Assembly: GCA_903930565.1 (NCBI GenBank)
Contig: CAIYZC010000234.1
Span: 1 to 33,389 of the forward strand
Reading direction: 5' to 3'
DNA from: an uncultured Pedosphaera sp.
GTDB lineage: Bacteria > Verrucomicrobiota > Verrucomicrobiia > Limisphaerales > Pedosphaeraceae
Length of the DNA stretch: 33,389 bases
How positions within the stretch are numbered: the first letter of the stretch is position 1; the number at the start of each line of letters is the position of its first letter. The position numbers and the translations under genes were made by a program. The notes beneath the pieces are model-generated. The model saw only the letters and a program-made list of their open reading frames with translations. It did not search any database and was not told the origin of the DNA. Below are positions 1-8,000 of this stretch, one piece after another.

Positions 1-639
1 CTCCAAGCGGCGGACTTGATCGGCCACTTCACCGGCGCTGCCGCCCAAGAACAACCGGCCAAACACGTCCGCCGCCTTTTCCTCGCAGGGGATCAAGACG
101 CCGGAACTGGTCCAGGAGAGGCTGCGCTGCCCCTTTTGCACGTTCACCCCCAGGGTGAGCGAAGGGAAGCGGGTCAGGTGGCCGATCCGTTCGCCGATGT
201 ATTGGTCGAGGGAAATGGTGTTGCGAAAACTGCCGCGACCGGGGTGCGGCGCGGCCGTGAGGAAACAATTGTCGGCCGGATGCCCGCCGTCCACATCGGG
301 ATGCGATACGCCGCTGAACACCGTGAACCGCTCCCGGTGCTCCCGCAGCAATTCCAAGTAAGGGGAGAGCGCGTAGTCCGCGCCGGCCGCGCGCGGGAAG
401 AAGCGGTCGGGCAGAAGGCCGAGGTTGTTGCAAATGCCCAGCATCCGGCGGGGTTTGCCCCCGGGCGTGGCGGCGGCGTCGGCCGCCTTGGGCGCCAACG
501 CGGCAAAGGCCGGTTGCATCGCTTCCAACCACGGCAGTGAAAGCAGAATGCCAGCGCCGCGCAAAAAGCGGCGGCGCGAGACGGCGGCGCGACGGGCGAC
601 AAACGGGGCGGCAACGATCGGGGCGGGGGATGCGGGCAT
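1..639 (-). CDS. DUF1552 domain protein, Tat-type signal (3' end outside window)
   Basis: This gene is absent from the ORF track because it runs off the left edge. I translated the minus strand from the ATG at 639 and found 213 open codons. The N-terminus has twin arginines followed by a hydrophobic stretch ([20 protein letters not shown], about residues 23-42), which fits a Tat-exported protein. The next segment ([21 protein letters not shown]) and a later GGHPADN segment are typical of the DUF1552 family. Members occur in Planctomycetota and Verrucomicrobiota, almost always beside a DUF1592/DUF1588-type cytochrome protein, and their biochemical role is unknown. The gene starts 22 bases after the stop of that partner, so the two probably form one transcript. 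The missing C-terminal half prevents any statement on completeness. Confidence 0.9.
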   Translation of the reverse strand, partial: MPASPAPIVAAPFVARRAAVSRRRFLRGAGILLSLPWLEAMQPAFAALAPKAADAAATPGGKPRRMLGICNNLGLLPDRFFPRAAGADYALSPYLELLREHRERFTVFSGVSHPDVDGGHPADNCFLTAAPHPGRGSFRNTISLDQYIGERIGHLTRFPSLTLGVNVQKGQRSLSWTSSGVLIPCEEKAADVFGRLFLGGSAGEVADQVRRLE

Positions 640-661
640 AAGGAAGGGCCTCCGGCGGGGT

Positions 662-3244
662 TTATTTGTTCAGGAACAGGTCGCTTTGCACAATTTCATG
701 GATGAGGTCGCGCACACCATAGCCCGAACGGGCCGTGCGCGCCAGCAACTTGGCGAGCGCGGGACGGTCGGCGAAACGAATCGGCGCCCCGGTGGCGTAA
801 ATGGTCAGTTGCCGGGCCAGATTGGCGGCGAGCGGCGCGGGCTCGGCGGCAAGGAGCCGCTTGAGGTCGCGCACGTTTTGAAACGTGCGGCCATCGGGCA
901 GCTCGCCGCTCGCATCCACCGCCGGGCCAAGGCGGTAATGGAAGACCAAGCTGTTGTGCCCCACCCCGCGCACTTTCTCCCCCGTTTCACCCACGCAACG
1001 GTAGCGGCTGCGGGCGGCGCCCATCACATCAAAACTCTCCAGCGCGAAGCCCGCCGGATCAATTTTGCGGTGGCAGGCGGCGCACTCCGGCTGGGTGCGG
1101 TGACGGGCCAATTGCTCCCGGATGGTCGTCGCGCCGCGAATGTCGGGCTCCACCGCCGGGACGCTCGCGGGCGGGGGCGGCGGCGGCCGGCCAACAATCC
1201 GGGCCATGATCCAAGCCCCGCGCTTGACCGGCGAAGTGGTGGTGCCGTTGGCGGTGACCTTCAGCACGCTCGCCTGGGTCAGCAACCCGCCGCGCTCGCT
1301 GTCCGGAGGCAGCCGCACGGGATGCAGCGCCACTTCCCCCACCCCGGGCACGCCGTAATGATCCGCCAAGCGGGAATTGAGCACGGCGAAATCCGCGGTC
1401 ACCAAGTTGGTGACGCCGAGGTTGCGGCGGACCAATTCCGCGAAAAAACCGCGGGTTTCGCCAATCATGGATTCCACCAGCAAGTCGTCCAATTGGTACT
1501 CCGGATACAGTTCGGCGTCGGGATCCACCCCCGTGATCAAGCGCAGATCCAGCCAGTAGTCCAAAAAGGCGGCGACGAAGCGGTCGGCGCGCGGATCGTT
1601 GAGCAACCGCTCCGTTTGGCGGCGCAATTCGGCGGCGTAATGGAGCTTGCCCCGGCGCGCCAGGGTGCGCAGTTCTTCGTCCGGGGCGGAATTCCACAGG
1701 AAATACGCCAGTCGCTCGGCCAGGGCGGCGTCGGTCAGCCGGCCGGGCGGGTTGCGCAGGTAAAGAAATTCGGGGGAACAAAGCACGGCCGTGTACCCCG
1801 CGAGCATCGCCTCCGCGAAGTCGCGGCCCGCCCCCCGGGCGTCGGCCACCACGCGCGCAAACCGGTCCACCTCGCCGGGCGCCACCGGGCCGCGGTACGC
1901 CCGCTCCATAAATTGCCGGAGCAAACGCCGGCTGTCGGCCTCCGGCGCGGCGGAGGTCACCGTGACGCCCGGTGCCGGCTGGAACCGCGCCCCACCCCGG
2001 CCGTTGGCGGAGGCGGGCTCGGCGCGCAAGTCCTGCAGAGGCAAGTCCCCGAACAGCAATTGGTGTCCCGCCGGCGGCCATTGAGCGGGCAACGGCCCTT
2101 GGACTTCCATCCACGCAAACGCCACCCCGGGCATGCCGTCGGCTTCGGCCAGGGGGTTTTTGAAATCGGGTGGCCGGGAGCGAACGAGCCGCGCGGCGTC
2201 GGGTCGAATGGTCTCCCCCGCCAACAGCCAGACCTCCAACTCATGCTCCGTGGGCTCCGGTTGGAAATCAAAGCCACCGAGTTTGCGCAACGCGCGGGGC
2301 GGAGTTTCGGCGTAGATGCTCACCGGCTCCGCCCGATGTCCAGGGGACACGTTGGTGTAGGTAAGCCCCATCCAAATGCTGTAGCCGGAAAAACGCAGAC
2401 GGTAGCGACCCGCGACTGGCGCGCGAAAGCCGCCAAAGCGGATTTCCGTGGGTTCGTAAGTGCTCACCACGAGCGCCATGGCCTCCTTGGATCGGCGTTC
2501 CGGGTCGTCACTGGGACTCAACCGGGTGTTGGGCGCCGCCATCAGGTCGCGGCGGAGTTCCCAGCCCACGAGGGGGAAAGTCCGGCGGTTGAGCGGCCCT
2601 TCCAAACCAATCTTGCCAGTGAACTCCCGCTGGCCCCAAGTGTAATAGCGGTTGGTGCGGGTTTCCGGCCGGGCGGCTTGCGGAGCCAGCGCCTGGCGCA
2701 ACGCGAAATCGGCCGCGGCGAGGTAACGGGCCATTTGCACATGCGAAACGTCCAACGATTCACCCAGTTTGTTGTAGCCGTACGCTTCGCGGTCCTCCGG
2801 CAGGAATTCCTTCACCTCCAAATACGGGAGGGAGAGCAGATCGCGGAGCGTCTCCTCGTACTCGAACCGGTTCAGCCGGCGGTCCGGCGCACGCCCCGTG
2901 CGCGCCACGGCGGCCGCATCGGCCGCCAGTAGCGCGGTGGTGAGCTGGTTGGTGAAAGCGGCGCGCTCCCGGGCGGGCGGTGGCTTTTGTTTCGGGGGCG
3001 GCATTTCCCCCGCCGCCACCCGGTCCAACACCCCCACCCAGGCGGCAAATCCGGCCGGCTCGGAAAGTTCGAATTTCAGCGCCGTCAAATCCAGCCCGCC
3101 TTTTTTGGTGTCGGCGTCGTGGCATTCGACACAATGCCGGTCGAGAAAGGGACGAACGGAGAGCGGGGTCGCCGCCCCGGCCCCCGGCCCGGTCAGCCAT
3201 CCGCCGACCAAAATGGCCAGCCCACCCATGAAAAATCGCCGCAT
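662..3244 (-). CDS. Planctomycete-type cytochrome c protein with DUF1587/1595/1592/1588/1585 domains
   Basis: This is an exported 860-aa protein. The track begins at a TTG (3277). I prefer the ATG at 3244 because it starts a clean signal peptide ([19 protein letters not shown]). Order seen: haem-binding CVECH (about 38-42) with a GEMPPP segment after it; a DUF1587-like [16 protein letters not shown] (about 122-137); a long middle region with a beta-sandwich look (about 190-390); DUF1595/DUF1592-like segments ([12 protein letters not shown], then [16 protein letters not shown]); DUF1588-like [17 protein letters not shown]; a second CxxCH ([10 protein letters not shown], about 721-725); and a DUF1585-like tail. 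The family is abundant in Planctomycetota and Verrucomicrobiota. A link to periplasmic polysaccharide oxidation or degradation has been proposed but not proven. Its partner is the DUF1552 gene 22 bases downstream. The next gene upstream (HAD) ends about 80 bases before the start. Confidence 0.93.
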   Translation of the reverse strand: MRRFFMGGLAILVGGWLTGPGAGAATPLSVRPFLDRHCVECHDADTKKGGLDLTALKFELSEPAGFAAWVGVLDRVAAGEMPPPKQKPPPARERAAFTNQLTTALLAADAAAVARTGRAPDRRLNRFEYEETLRDLLSLPYLEVKEFLPEDREAYGYNKLGESLDVSHVQMARYLAAADFALRQALAPQAARPETRTNRYYTWGQREFTGKIGLEGPLNRRTFPLVGWELRRDLMAAPNTRLSPSDDPERRSKEAMALVVSTYEPTEIRFGGFRAPVAGRYRLRFSGYSIWMGLTYTNVSPGHRAEPVSIYAETPPRALRKLGGFDFQPEPTEHELEVWLLAGETIRPDAARLVRSRPPDFKNPLAEADGMPGVAFAWMEVQGPLPAQWPPAGHQLLFGDLPLQDLRAEPASANGRGGARFQPAPGVTVTSAAPEADSRRLLRQFMERAYRGPVAPGEVDRFARVVADARGAGRDFAEAMLAGYTAVLCSPEFLYLRNPPGRLTDAALAERLAYFLWNSAPDEELRTLARRGKLHYAAELRRQTERLLNDPRADRFVAAFLDYWLDLRLITGVDPDAELYPEYQLDDLLVESMIGETRGFFAELVRRNLGVTNLVTADFAVLNSRLADHYGVPGVGEVALHPVRLPPDSERGGLLTQASVLKVTANGTTTSPVKRGAWIMARIVGRPPPPPPASVPAVEPDIRGATTIREQLARHRTQPECAACHRKIDPAGFALESFDVMGAARSRYRCVGETGEKVRGVGHNSLVFHYRLGPAVDASGELPDGRTFQNVRDLKRLLAAEPAPLAANLARQLTIYATGAPIRFADRPALAKLLARTARSGYGVRDLIHEIVQSDLFLNK

Positions 3245-3325
3245 GAATTCGTTGTGATTGACCCGGGTCAGACGCAACGCGCGGGACCGGGATTCAAATC
3301 GCGGCGGCGGGCGCCGGAAAAAAGC

Positions 3326-4120
3326 TCACCGCCCGACCTGCGCCGCCCTGGTCAAGGCGTGACGCAGGCCCGCCATGACCCCCCACCCGCAGGGCTGGTC
3401 GCTCACAAAGCCCCCGTGCGCGCGCACGACGGCCTTGACCGGGTCGATGGCGTTGGCGGGCGCGGCGAGGTGACCGGCGATTTCCGCCTTGAGCATGGGC
3501 AGATCGTTGTAGTGATCCCCGGCGGCGAAGATTTCCGCGGCGGTCACCCCCAAATGCCGGCCGATCTCCGCCAAGGCCCGCCCCTTATGGTATGCCGCGT
3601 GGGCCAAGCGCACATAAACATCGCTCCGCACCACCTGCAGGTCAGCGGATTCCCGGCAATACTCCTCCAAATAGTCGTGAATGGCGTCCGCTTCGGCGCG
3701 GTTGGCCGCGCTCACACAGAACGGGGAATAGGCATCTTCGTAAATCAGGGCGTCAAACTGGCTGTCCACCCAACTGGCCAACCGGCGCCAATCCCGTTTC
3801 ACCGCCACAAACGCCTCCCCATGCGCCACCTGGCACGCGACGTTCCATTCCTCCCAGCCCGCGTAGCCCTCCCCGCTGCGGGAATAAATCTCGCGCTCCA
3901 CCAACACCAGAAAATCGGGTTGAATGCCCAATCGGCAATGCGCCAAGCCTTGCATGAGGCTGAGTCGATCCCGCCCGGTGTTGATCACCCACTTCACCCC
4001 CAGCGCCTGTTGCTCGGCCAACAGTTGCTCCAAAGCCGGCGGGACGGGCGGTTGCCCGCTTTCGTGGTACAGGGTGCCATCGAAATCAGTGGCAATGAGG
4101 CGAATGGCGGCGGAACTCAT
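3326..4120 (-). CDS. Cof-type HAD-IIB hydrolase (phosphatase)
   Basis: The track extends this ORF 100 codons upstream into infC. The real start is almost certainly the ATG at 4120, giving 264 aa beginning MSSAAIRLIATDFDGTL. HAD motif I is DFDGT (nucleophile D12, acid/base D14), motif II is the Thr of INTGRD (T48), motif III is probably the Lys of YHKGRAL (K179), and motif IV is GDHYNDLPML (D202, D206). The large cap between motifs II and III, about 110 residues, is typical of class IIB (Cof, sugar-phosphate and sucrose-phosphate phosphatase-like). The reaction is expected to be hydrolysis of a small cytosolic phosphomonoester, probably a sugar phosphate; the substrate cannot be read from sequence. 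The gene follows infC but is separated from it by two terminator-like hairpins, so it probably has its own promoter, which I could not identify. Confidence 0.9.
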   Translation of the reverse strand: MSSAAIRLIATDFDGTLYHESGQPPVPPALEQLLAEQQALGVKWVINTGRDRLSLMQGLAHCRLGIQPDFLVLVEREIYSRSGEGYAGWEEWNVACQVAHGEAFVAVKRDWRRLASWVDSQFDALIYEDAYSPFCVSAANRAEADAIHDYLEEYCRESADLQVVRSDVYVRLAHAAYHKGRALAEIGRHLGVTAAEIFAAGDHYNDLPMLKAEIAGHLAAPANAIDPVKAVVRAHGGFVSDQPCGWGVMAGLRHALTRAAQVGR

Positions 4121-4157
4121 GTTCGGCGAAGGGAAGCAGGGCGGCGGGATAACCAAA

Positions 4158-4186
4158 GCCCCCCGGCCGGTTCCCCGACGGGGGGC
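4158..4186 (-). terminator. Second hairpin between infC and the HAD gene
   Basis: A seven-base-pair GC stem (GCCCCCC / GGGGGGC) encloses a 15-base spacer. In the minus-strand transcript it is followed by TTTGG. It lies just downstream of the larger hairpin after infC. It could be a back-up terminator or part of the HAD leader. The stem is short and the T run is only three bases, so confidence is moderate. Confidence 0.45.
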
Positions 4187-4196
4187 AATACCAAAA

Positions 4197-4250
4197 CCCG
4201 CGCGCCCCCCGGCAAACCACCTTGGGTTTGCCGGCGACCGGGCGCGCGGG
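4197..4250 (-). terminator. Two-tier hairpin terminator after infC
   Basis: It begins 9 bases past the infC stop. The outer stem is 11 perfect base pairs (CCCGCGCGCCC / GGGCGCGCGGG). After a small internal loop comes an inner stem of 10 base pairs (CCGGCAAACC / GGTTTGCCGG) with a 6-base apical loop. In the transcript it is followed by TTTTGG. The stems, position and short U run all fit intrinsic termination of infC. Confidence 0.75.
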
Positions 4251-4259
4251 ATGGCCGCA

Positions 4260-5030
4260 TCAGGCGGCGGCGGGGGTTTCCCCGGCCGCTTCGGTCTCCG
4301 CGAGAGCGGGGGCGGGTTTGCCCGACTTTTTAGAGGCAACGGGGGGCGCGGCGGGGGCTTCCGCTTCGCCAACGATGGCGGTTTCGACGACTTCTTCTTC
4401 GTCCTCGTCGTCCTCGTCATCGTCCTCCGCTTCCGGCTCTTCGTAATCCGGGGCGGGTTTCTCGTTGGGATTCTTGGCGCGTTTGGCGCGCGGGTGCGGA
4501 CTCAACATGACGTTGATGGCGCGGCCCACGAGTTTCGGCGTCGAGTCCTCATGTCCGTAGGGCATGATCTCCTTGAGAAACTTTGCGATGAGCTGGAACC
4601 CGTATTCCGTGTGGGCCATTTCCCGCCCACGGAACTTGAGCACCACCTTCACCTTCATGTCCTCGCACAGAAAATCAATGGCATGGGTGAGCTTGACGCC
4701 CAAATCATGCGGATCAATCTTGGGGCTCAGCTGGATTTCCTTGACCCGGTTGGCGTGCTGGTGCTTTTTGGACTCCTTGTCCTTTTTGGCCTGTTCGTAG
4801 CGGAACTTGCCAAAATCCACCAAGCGGCACACCGGAGGAACGGCCGTGGCGGCGATCTCCACTAGGTCCACCCCCGCGGCTCGCGCCATATTCAGCGCCT
4901 CCCCGAGGCTGATCACCCCGACCATTTTATTGTCCACTCCAATGACCCGGACCTCCCGGGCGCGAATCTTTCCATTTACCCGGACAAAGGAGGCGGAATT
5001 GGAAGCGCGAGGCGGAAAAGGGCGACTCAA
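4260..5030 (-). CDS. infC: Translation initiation factor IF-3 with acidic C-terminal extension
   Basis: IF-3 binds the 30S subunit, prevents premature 50S joining and checks initiator tRNA and start-codon pairing. The N-domain (about 16-85) has the family signature around RVNGKIRAREVRVIGVDN and CRLVDFGKFRYEQAKK, which includes the basic linker. The C-domain (about 95-178) contains KEIQLSPKIDPHDL and KVVLKFRGREMAH. E. coli IF-3 has 180 residues; this one has 256 because of a low-complexity tail. The tail holds an Asp/Glu block (DDDEDDEDEEE, about 203-213) and an Ala/Pro/Lys-rich end. The start is TTG: an in-frame TAA lies 21 bases upstream, no in-frame ATG suits, and GAGG sits 5 bases before the TTG. 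The usual rpmI-rplT neighbours are absent downstream; a terminator and a HAD gene follow instead. Confidence 0.97.
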   Translation of the reverse strand: MSRPFPPRASNSASFVRVNGKIRAREVRVIGVDNKMVGVISLGEALNMARAAGVDLVEIAATAVPPVCRLVDFGKFRYEQAKKDKESKKHQHANRVKEIQLSPKIDPHDLGVKLTHAIDFLCEDMKVKVVLKFRGREMAHTEYGFQLIAKFLKEIMPYGHEDSTPKLVGRAINVMLSPHPRAKRAKNPNEKPAPDYEEPEAEDDDEDDEDEEEVVETAIVGEAEAPAAPPVASKKSGKPAPALAETEAAGETPAAA

Positions 5031-5059
5031 GACACCCTCGTCGGTTGAAACTTATTCAT
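5027..5059 (-). CDS. Possible 10-codon leader peptide coupled to infC
   Basis: An ATG at 5059 opens a 10-codon reading frame (MNKFQPTRVS). Its TGA overlaps the infC TTG start as TTGA, the same geometry as classic ATGA coupling. The infC ribosome-binding GAGG lies within this mini-ORF. No Shine-Dalgarno sequence is visible before its own ATG, and a 10-codon ORF can occur by chance, so this is only a candidate. Confidence 0.3.
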   Translation of the reverse strand: MNKFQPTRVS

Positions 5060-5349
5060 GCAATATGATAAACCATCTAACAGGCTTTGTGCCCGCTATG
5101 ATTCCTACCGCATCCAACCGAGCCAAATCAACAAAAAAATAAAAATAAATTGGCTCCTGCGGCTCCGGCCCCCGGCGCCGGCTCGTTTGGCCCGGATTTC
5201 CGCCTCATTCGCACGGCCGATTCGAATTGCCGAACGGGTCCCGGAGCAACGCCGCGTTGTTTGCTCCGGGTCGCAATCCTTCGGCCAAGTCGGGCCTCCC
5301 TCAACCGGTCACCCCGACGTCCGTGATATTTGCCTGCTCCGCGATTGAC
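5060..5349 (-). promoter_or_regulatory. infC upstream region between recA and infC
   Basis: The spacer is clearly AT-rich near 5128-5150 (A-rich on the plus strand, T-rich in the infC sense), in strong contrast to its surroundings. The AT block is bracketed by a 7-bp inverted repeat (GAGCCAA at 5120-5126, TTGGCTC at 5150-5156). This is the natural place for the infC promoter or an UP-like element. I could not fix convincing -35 and -10 boxes. No ORF here is convincing. Confidence 0.4.
5240..5270 (-). terminator. Strong hairpin downstream of recA (no U tract)
   Basis: A perfect 10-bp stem, CCCGGAGCAA / TTGCTCCGGG, encloses an 11-base loop. It lies about 80 bases after the recA stop in the recA transcript. 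No U run follows, so it may be a 3'-end stabilising structure, a U-less terminator, or an attenuator in front of infC. Confidence 0.45.
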
Positions 5350-6474
5350 TCACGCGGCCGCAGCCGCGGCCGCCGCTGCCCGTTTGGCCATGATCGCCGC
5401 CACAATCCGCTGCGCCAACTCGGGTTTTTCGACCAACGCCTTCTGGGCGGCCTCTTTGCCTTGACCCACCAATTCGCCCTCGAATTGCAGCCAGGCGCCC
5501 TTCTTGTCCACGGCCCCGTTTTCGATGCCGATGTCCAAAATATTGCCCTCTTTGTTGATGCCGTGGTTGTAGATGATGTCGAACTCGGTCTCCGAGAAAG
5601 GCGGCGCCACCTTGTTTTTGACCACTTTCACCTTCACATGGTTCCCCATCGCGTTGCCGGCGGCATCCTTGAGGGTGTCCTTGCGCCGGATGTCCAGACG
5701 CACGCTGGCGTAAAACTTCAGGGCCTTGCCACCCGGGGTCGTTTCGGGATTCCCGAACATCACTCCCACCTTTTCGCGCAACTGGTTGGTGAAAATGCAG
5801 GCGGTTTTCGATTTGCTGAGGATCGCGGTGAGTTTCCGCAACGCCTGGCTCATCAGGCGCGCTTGCATCCCCATGGTCGCCATCCCCATTTCCCCTTCCA
5901 GTTCCGCCTTGGGCACCAGCGCGGCCACCGAGTCCACCACGATCACATCCAAGGCATTCGACCGGGCCAGCGTTTCGCAAATCGTCAGGGCCTCTTCCCC
6001 GCTGTCGGGTTGGGACACCAACAACTCGTCCAAGTTCACCCCCAGCTTTTTGGCATACGCCGGATCCAAGGCGTGCTCGGCGTCAATGAAAGCGGCCAGC
6101 CCGCCGGCCTTTTGCGCGTTGGCGATCACATGCAACATCAACGTGGTTTTGCCGGAAGATTCCGGCCCGAAAATCTCAATCACGCGACCACGGGGCAAGC
6201 CGCCCACGCCCAAGGCCAAATCCAAACCCAAGGAACTGGTGGAGATCACTTCGATCGCCTGGCGCGAACGGGCGTCCCCCAAGCGCATGATGCTCCCGTC
6301 GCCAAAGGCCTTGGTGATGGTGGAGATCGCCGCATCCAAATCGCGTTGGCGAGTCGGGGAAATCACTCGTGCCGGCGCTTCCGTGGCGCCCCCGGCGGTT
6401 TCCGTCGGGCGGGTTTCAGCGCCCGCCTTCGCGGCGGCCTTTTCGGCGTTCTTTTCAGTCGTTTTCGGTGCCAT
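5350..6474 (-). CDS. recA: Recombinase RecA
   Basis: RecA forms ATP-dependent filaments on single-stranded DNA, catalyses strand exchange and activates SOS repressor cleavage. All core motifs are present: Walker [10 protein letters not shown] (103-111), the catalytic-loop area around [10 protein letters not shown], Walker B VIVVDS (about 177-182), loop L1 in [10 protein letters not shown], and loop L2 in [22 protein letters not shown]. The core is full length. Two ends are unusual. About 38 extra N-terminal residues (Ala/Lys/Glu/Thr-rich) precede the region that matches the E. coli N-terminus. The C-terminus ends AKR followed by nine alanines rather than the common acidic tail. The gene stands alone; recX is not adjacent. 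A promoter candidate and a 13-bp palindrome lie upstream. Confidence 0.98.
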   Translation of the reverse strand: MAPKTTEKNAEKAAAKAGAETRPTETAGGATEAPARVISPTRQRDLDAAISTITKAFGDGSIMRLGDARSRQAIEVISTSSLGLDLALGVGGLPRGRVIEIFGPESSGKTTLMLHVIANAQKAGGLAAFIDAEHALDPAYAKKLGVNLDELLVSQPDSGEEALTICETLARSNALDVIVVDSVAALVPKAELEGEMGMATMGMQARLMSQALRKLTAILSKSKTACIFTNQLREKVGVMFGNPETTPGGKALKFYASVRLDIRRKDTLKDAAGNAMGNHVKVKVVKNKVAPPFSETEFDIIYNHGINKEGNILDIGIENGAVDKKGAWLQFEGELVGQGKEAAQKALVEKPELAQRIVAAIMAKRAAAAAAAAA

Positions 6475-6503
6475 AATCGTCAGTTTGATTCAATTACCTA
6501 CCG

Positions 6504-6516
6504 CGGGAAATTCCCG
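6504..6516. promoter_or_regulatory. 13-bp palindrome in the recA leader
   Basis: CGGGAAATTCCCG is a perfect inverted repeat around a single central base. It lies 30-42 bases before the recA ATG, just downstream of the promoter candidate. The position fits a repressor operator, for example an SOS-type site, but the sequence does not match a LexA box I recognise. Confidence 0.35.
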
Positions 6517-6535
6517 GCGCGCTTTGGTGCCGCCA

Positions 6536-6563
6536 TCATTTCCGAGCGCCGAACATTAGTCAA
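6536..6563 (-). promoter_or_regulatory. Candidate sigma70-type promoter of recA
   Basis: On the minus strand TTGACT (6563-6558) is followed after 16 bases by AATGAT (6541-6536). That gives a 5/6 match at -35 and a 4/6 match at -10. Transcription would start near 6529, leaving a leader of about 55 bases that contains the palindrome at 6504-6516. Confidence 0.4.
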
Positions 6564-6894
6564 TGGTCAATGCCGGTGGCGCGTGGTTGATCCGCCGCAC
6601 CGACCGGCCGCAGGAATGCGCCCCGCGATGCAGCTTCATTCACGCAGTCTGCCCGGGCCGGTGGGACATCCGCTGTCCCAGGCGCGACACTCTCCATATT
6701 TTCCGGATGGACGCGGGGCGCCGGCCGTGCGGCCCGCCGAAGGACCTCGGCGGGCGGGCGGGCGGGAGCGCGGCGCTGGCAGCGGGTGATAAGTTGCGGC
6801 AACGTTTTGGATTATATCCCTTGGAAACGCCCGCGGTGAATGGCGCAAATAGTAAGCACCGCTTTGGGGTGGAACCGGGATTTTGCTTAACCGG
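6564..6894. other. Divergent spacer between recA and the polyprenyl synthase gene
   Basis: Short ORFs in the track here (for example 6560-6802 minus and 6563-6898 plus) show no recognisable protein features and are probably spurious. The stretch contains a hairpin plus G-quadruplex motif near 6733-6766 and an AT-richer segment near 6786-6830. I see no tRNA-like or known riboswitch pattern. Confidence 0.5.
6733..6766 (+). other. Hairpin overlapping a perfect G-quadruplex motif
   Basis: An 8-bp stem CCCGCCGA / TCGGCGGG (6733-6740 and 6747-6754, 6-base loop) shares its last GGG with GGGCGGGCGGGCGGG (6752-6766). That sequence is a canonical motif of four G3 runs with one-base loops. The hairpin and the quadruplex would exclude each other. 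Confidence 0.6.
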
Positions 6895-6923
6895 TTGACT
6901 TGGTTTGGCGGCAACCTTACAGT
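6895..6923 (+). promoter_or_regulatory. Promoter of the polyprenyl synthase-sigma operon
   Basis: TTGACT (6895-6900), a 17-base spacer and TACAGT (6918-6923) form a plausible sigma70-type promoter. The expected start near 6930 is at most a few bases before the ATG at 6932, so the mRNA would be leaderless or nearly so. This also argues against the TTG start at 6905 used in the track. Confidence 0.55.
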
Positions 6924-6931
6924 GGCGCGGA

Positions 6932-7984
6932 ATGATTGCTGCCGATAGTAAAGCGGCCGCTGATTCCATTCCCGGAGCCTTGCGGAAGCATCCGCCGGTT
7001 GCTTGGAAGGAGATCGCGGAACCGGTTGAGCCTTTTTTGGAGGCTGTCGCCGTCCGCCTCGCCCGCCAAGTCCGCGAGTTTGACCCCGGCATTGCCGCTT
7101 ACGCGGAATACGCCCTGACCGGCCAGGGAAAACAGCTCCGCCCCGCCTTGGTCGCCCTGAGCGCCCGCGCCATCGGCCCGGTGGGGGACGCGCATGTCAC
7201 GGTCGCGGTCATCATCGAAATGGTGCACTTGGCCACGCTGGTGCATGACGATGTGATGGACGAGGCGGAAATTCGCCGTGGCCGGCTGACGGTGGGAGCC
7301 AATTGGGGCAATGAAATCGCCGTCCTCTTCGGCGATTGCCTGTTCGCCCATGCGCTGAAGCTGGCCGCCGGTTTCCCGACGCCCGAAATTTGCCGGGCCG
7401 TGGCCACGGCGACCAACACCGTCTGCACCGGGGAAATCCTGCAAACTCGGAATCGCCGCAATTTTGAACTGCCCCAGGCGGAATACTTCCGCTTTTTGGA
7501 GATGAAAACGGCCGAACTCTTCGCGCTTTCCTGCGAATTGGGGGGCTGCCTGGCGGGCGCCCCGCTGACGGAACGCGCCGGGCTGCGGGCCTTCGGCCTG
7601 GCGCTGGGCACGGCGTACCAGATCTATGATGATTGCCTCGATTTGTTCGGCACCGAGGCCGCCGCGGGCAAATCGCTGGGGACGGATTTGGCCAAGGGAA
7701 AGCTGACGCTGCCGATGCTCCTGCTGTGGGAGCGGGCGGATGCGTCGAGCCGGGCCGAACTGCAAGGGTGGATTGCCCACTGGCAGCCCGCCGCGGTTCC
7801 CGCCCTGCGGGGCCTCTTGGACCGGCATGACGCGTTGGGCGCTTCACTCTTGGTGGTCGAACGCTACTTGGACCAGGCCCGGCAGGCGCTGCACGCGCTG
7901 CCGGCGGGCGCCAATCTGACCGGCCTCCTCAGCCTCGCGGATTTTCTGGCTCAACAAACCGCCGCCCTCGCCGGCCGCGCATGA
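6932..7984 (+). CDS. Long-chain (E)-polyprenyl diphosphate synthase
   Basis: The enzyme extends an allylic diphosphate with successive isopentenyl diphosphate units to make the side chain of a respiratory quinone, or a similar long isoprenoid. With the ATG at 6932 the product is 350 aa. Seen: GKQLRP (about 66-71), first Asp-rich motif DDVMD (106-110) followed by RRG, KT before the helix ELFALS, second Asp-rich motif DDCLD (233-237) and GTDLAKGKLTLP. The residue five positions before the first Asp-rich motif is Ala, as in octaprenyl synthase IspB. A bulky residue there would indicate short-chain products, so long-chain products are likely; exact length is unknown. The ECF sigma gene starts 16 bases after its stop, so the three-gene cluster is probably co-transcribed. 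Confidence 0.92.
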   Translation: MIAADSKAAADSIPGALRKHPPVAWKEIAEPVEPFLEAVAVRLARQVREFDPGIAAYAEYALTGQGKQLRPALVALSARAIGPVGDAHVTVAVIIEMVHLATLVHDDVMDEAEIRRGRLTVGANWGNEIAVLFGDCLFAHALKLAAGFPTPEICRAVATATNTVCTGEILQTRNRRNFELPQAEYFRFLEMKTAELFALSCELGGCLAGAPLTERAGLRAFGLALGTAYQIYDDCLDLFGTEAAAGKSLGTDLAKGKLTLPMLLLWERADASSRAELQGWIAHWQPAAVPALRGLLDRHDALGASLLVVERYLDQARQALHALPAGANLTGLLSLADFLAQQTAALAGRA

Positions 7985-8000
7985 CCCACCCATCCCAAGT

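Noticed and set aside
425-2932. 835-aa plus-strand ORF antisense to the cytochrome-type gene
   Set aside because: Its protein has no family features and consists of Arg/Gly/His/Gln-rich text typical of frames opposite GC-rich genes; the minus strand carries the clear DUF1592-type protein.
3285-3305. GGGATTCAAATCGCGG resembling a tRNA T-arm
   Set aside because: No matching T-stem, acceptor stem or anticodon arm can be drawn around it.
5227-6789. 520-aa plus-strand ORF antisense to recA
   Set aside because: recA is unmistakable on the minus strand; this frame has no family features.
6560-6898. Short ORFs on both strands in the recA spacer
   Set aside because: No protein features, Arg/Pro/Gly-rich composition, and the frames overlap the promoter candidates.
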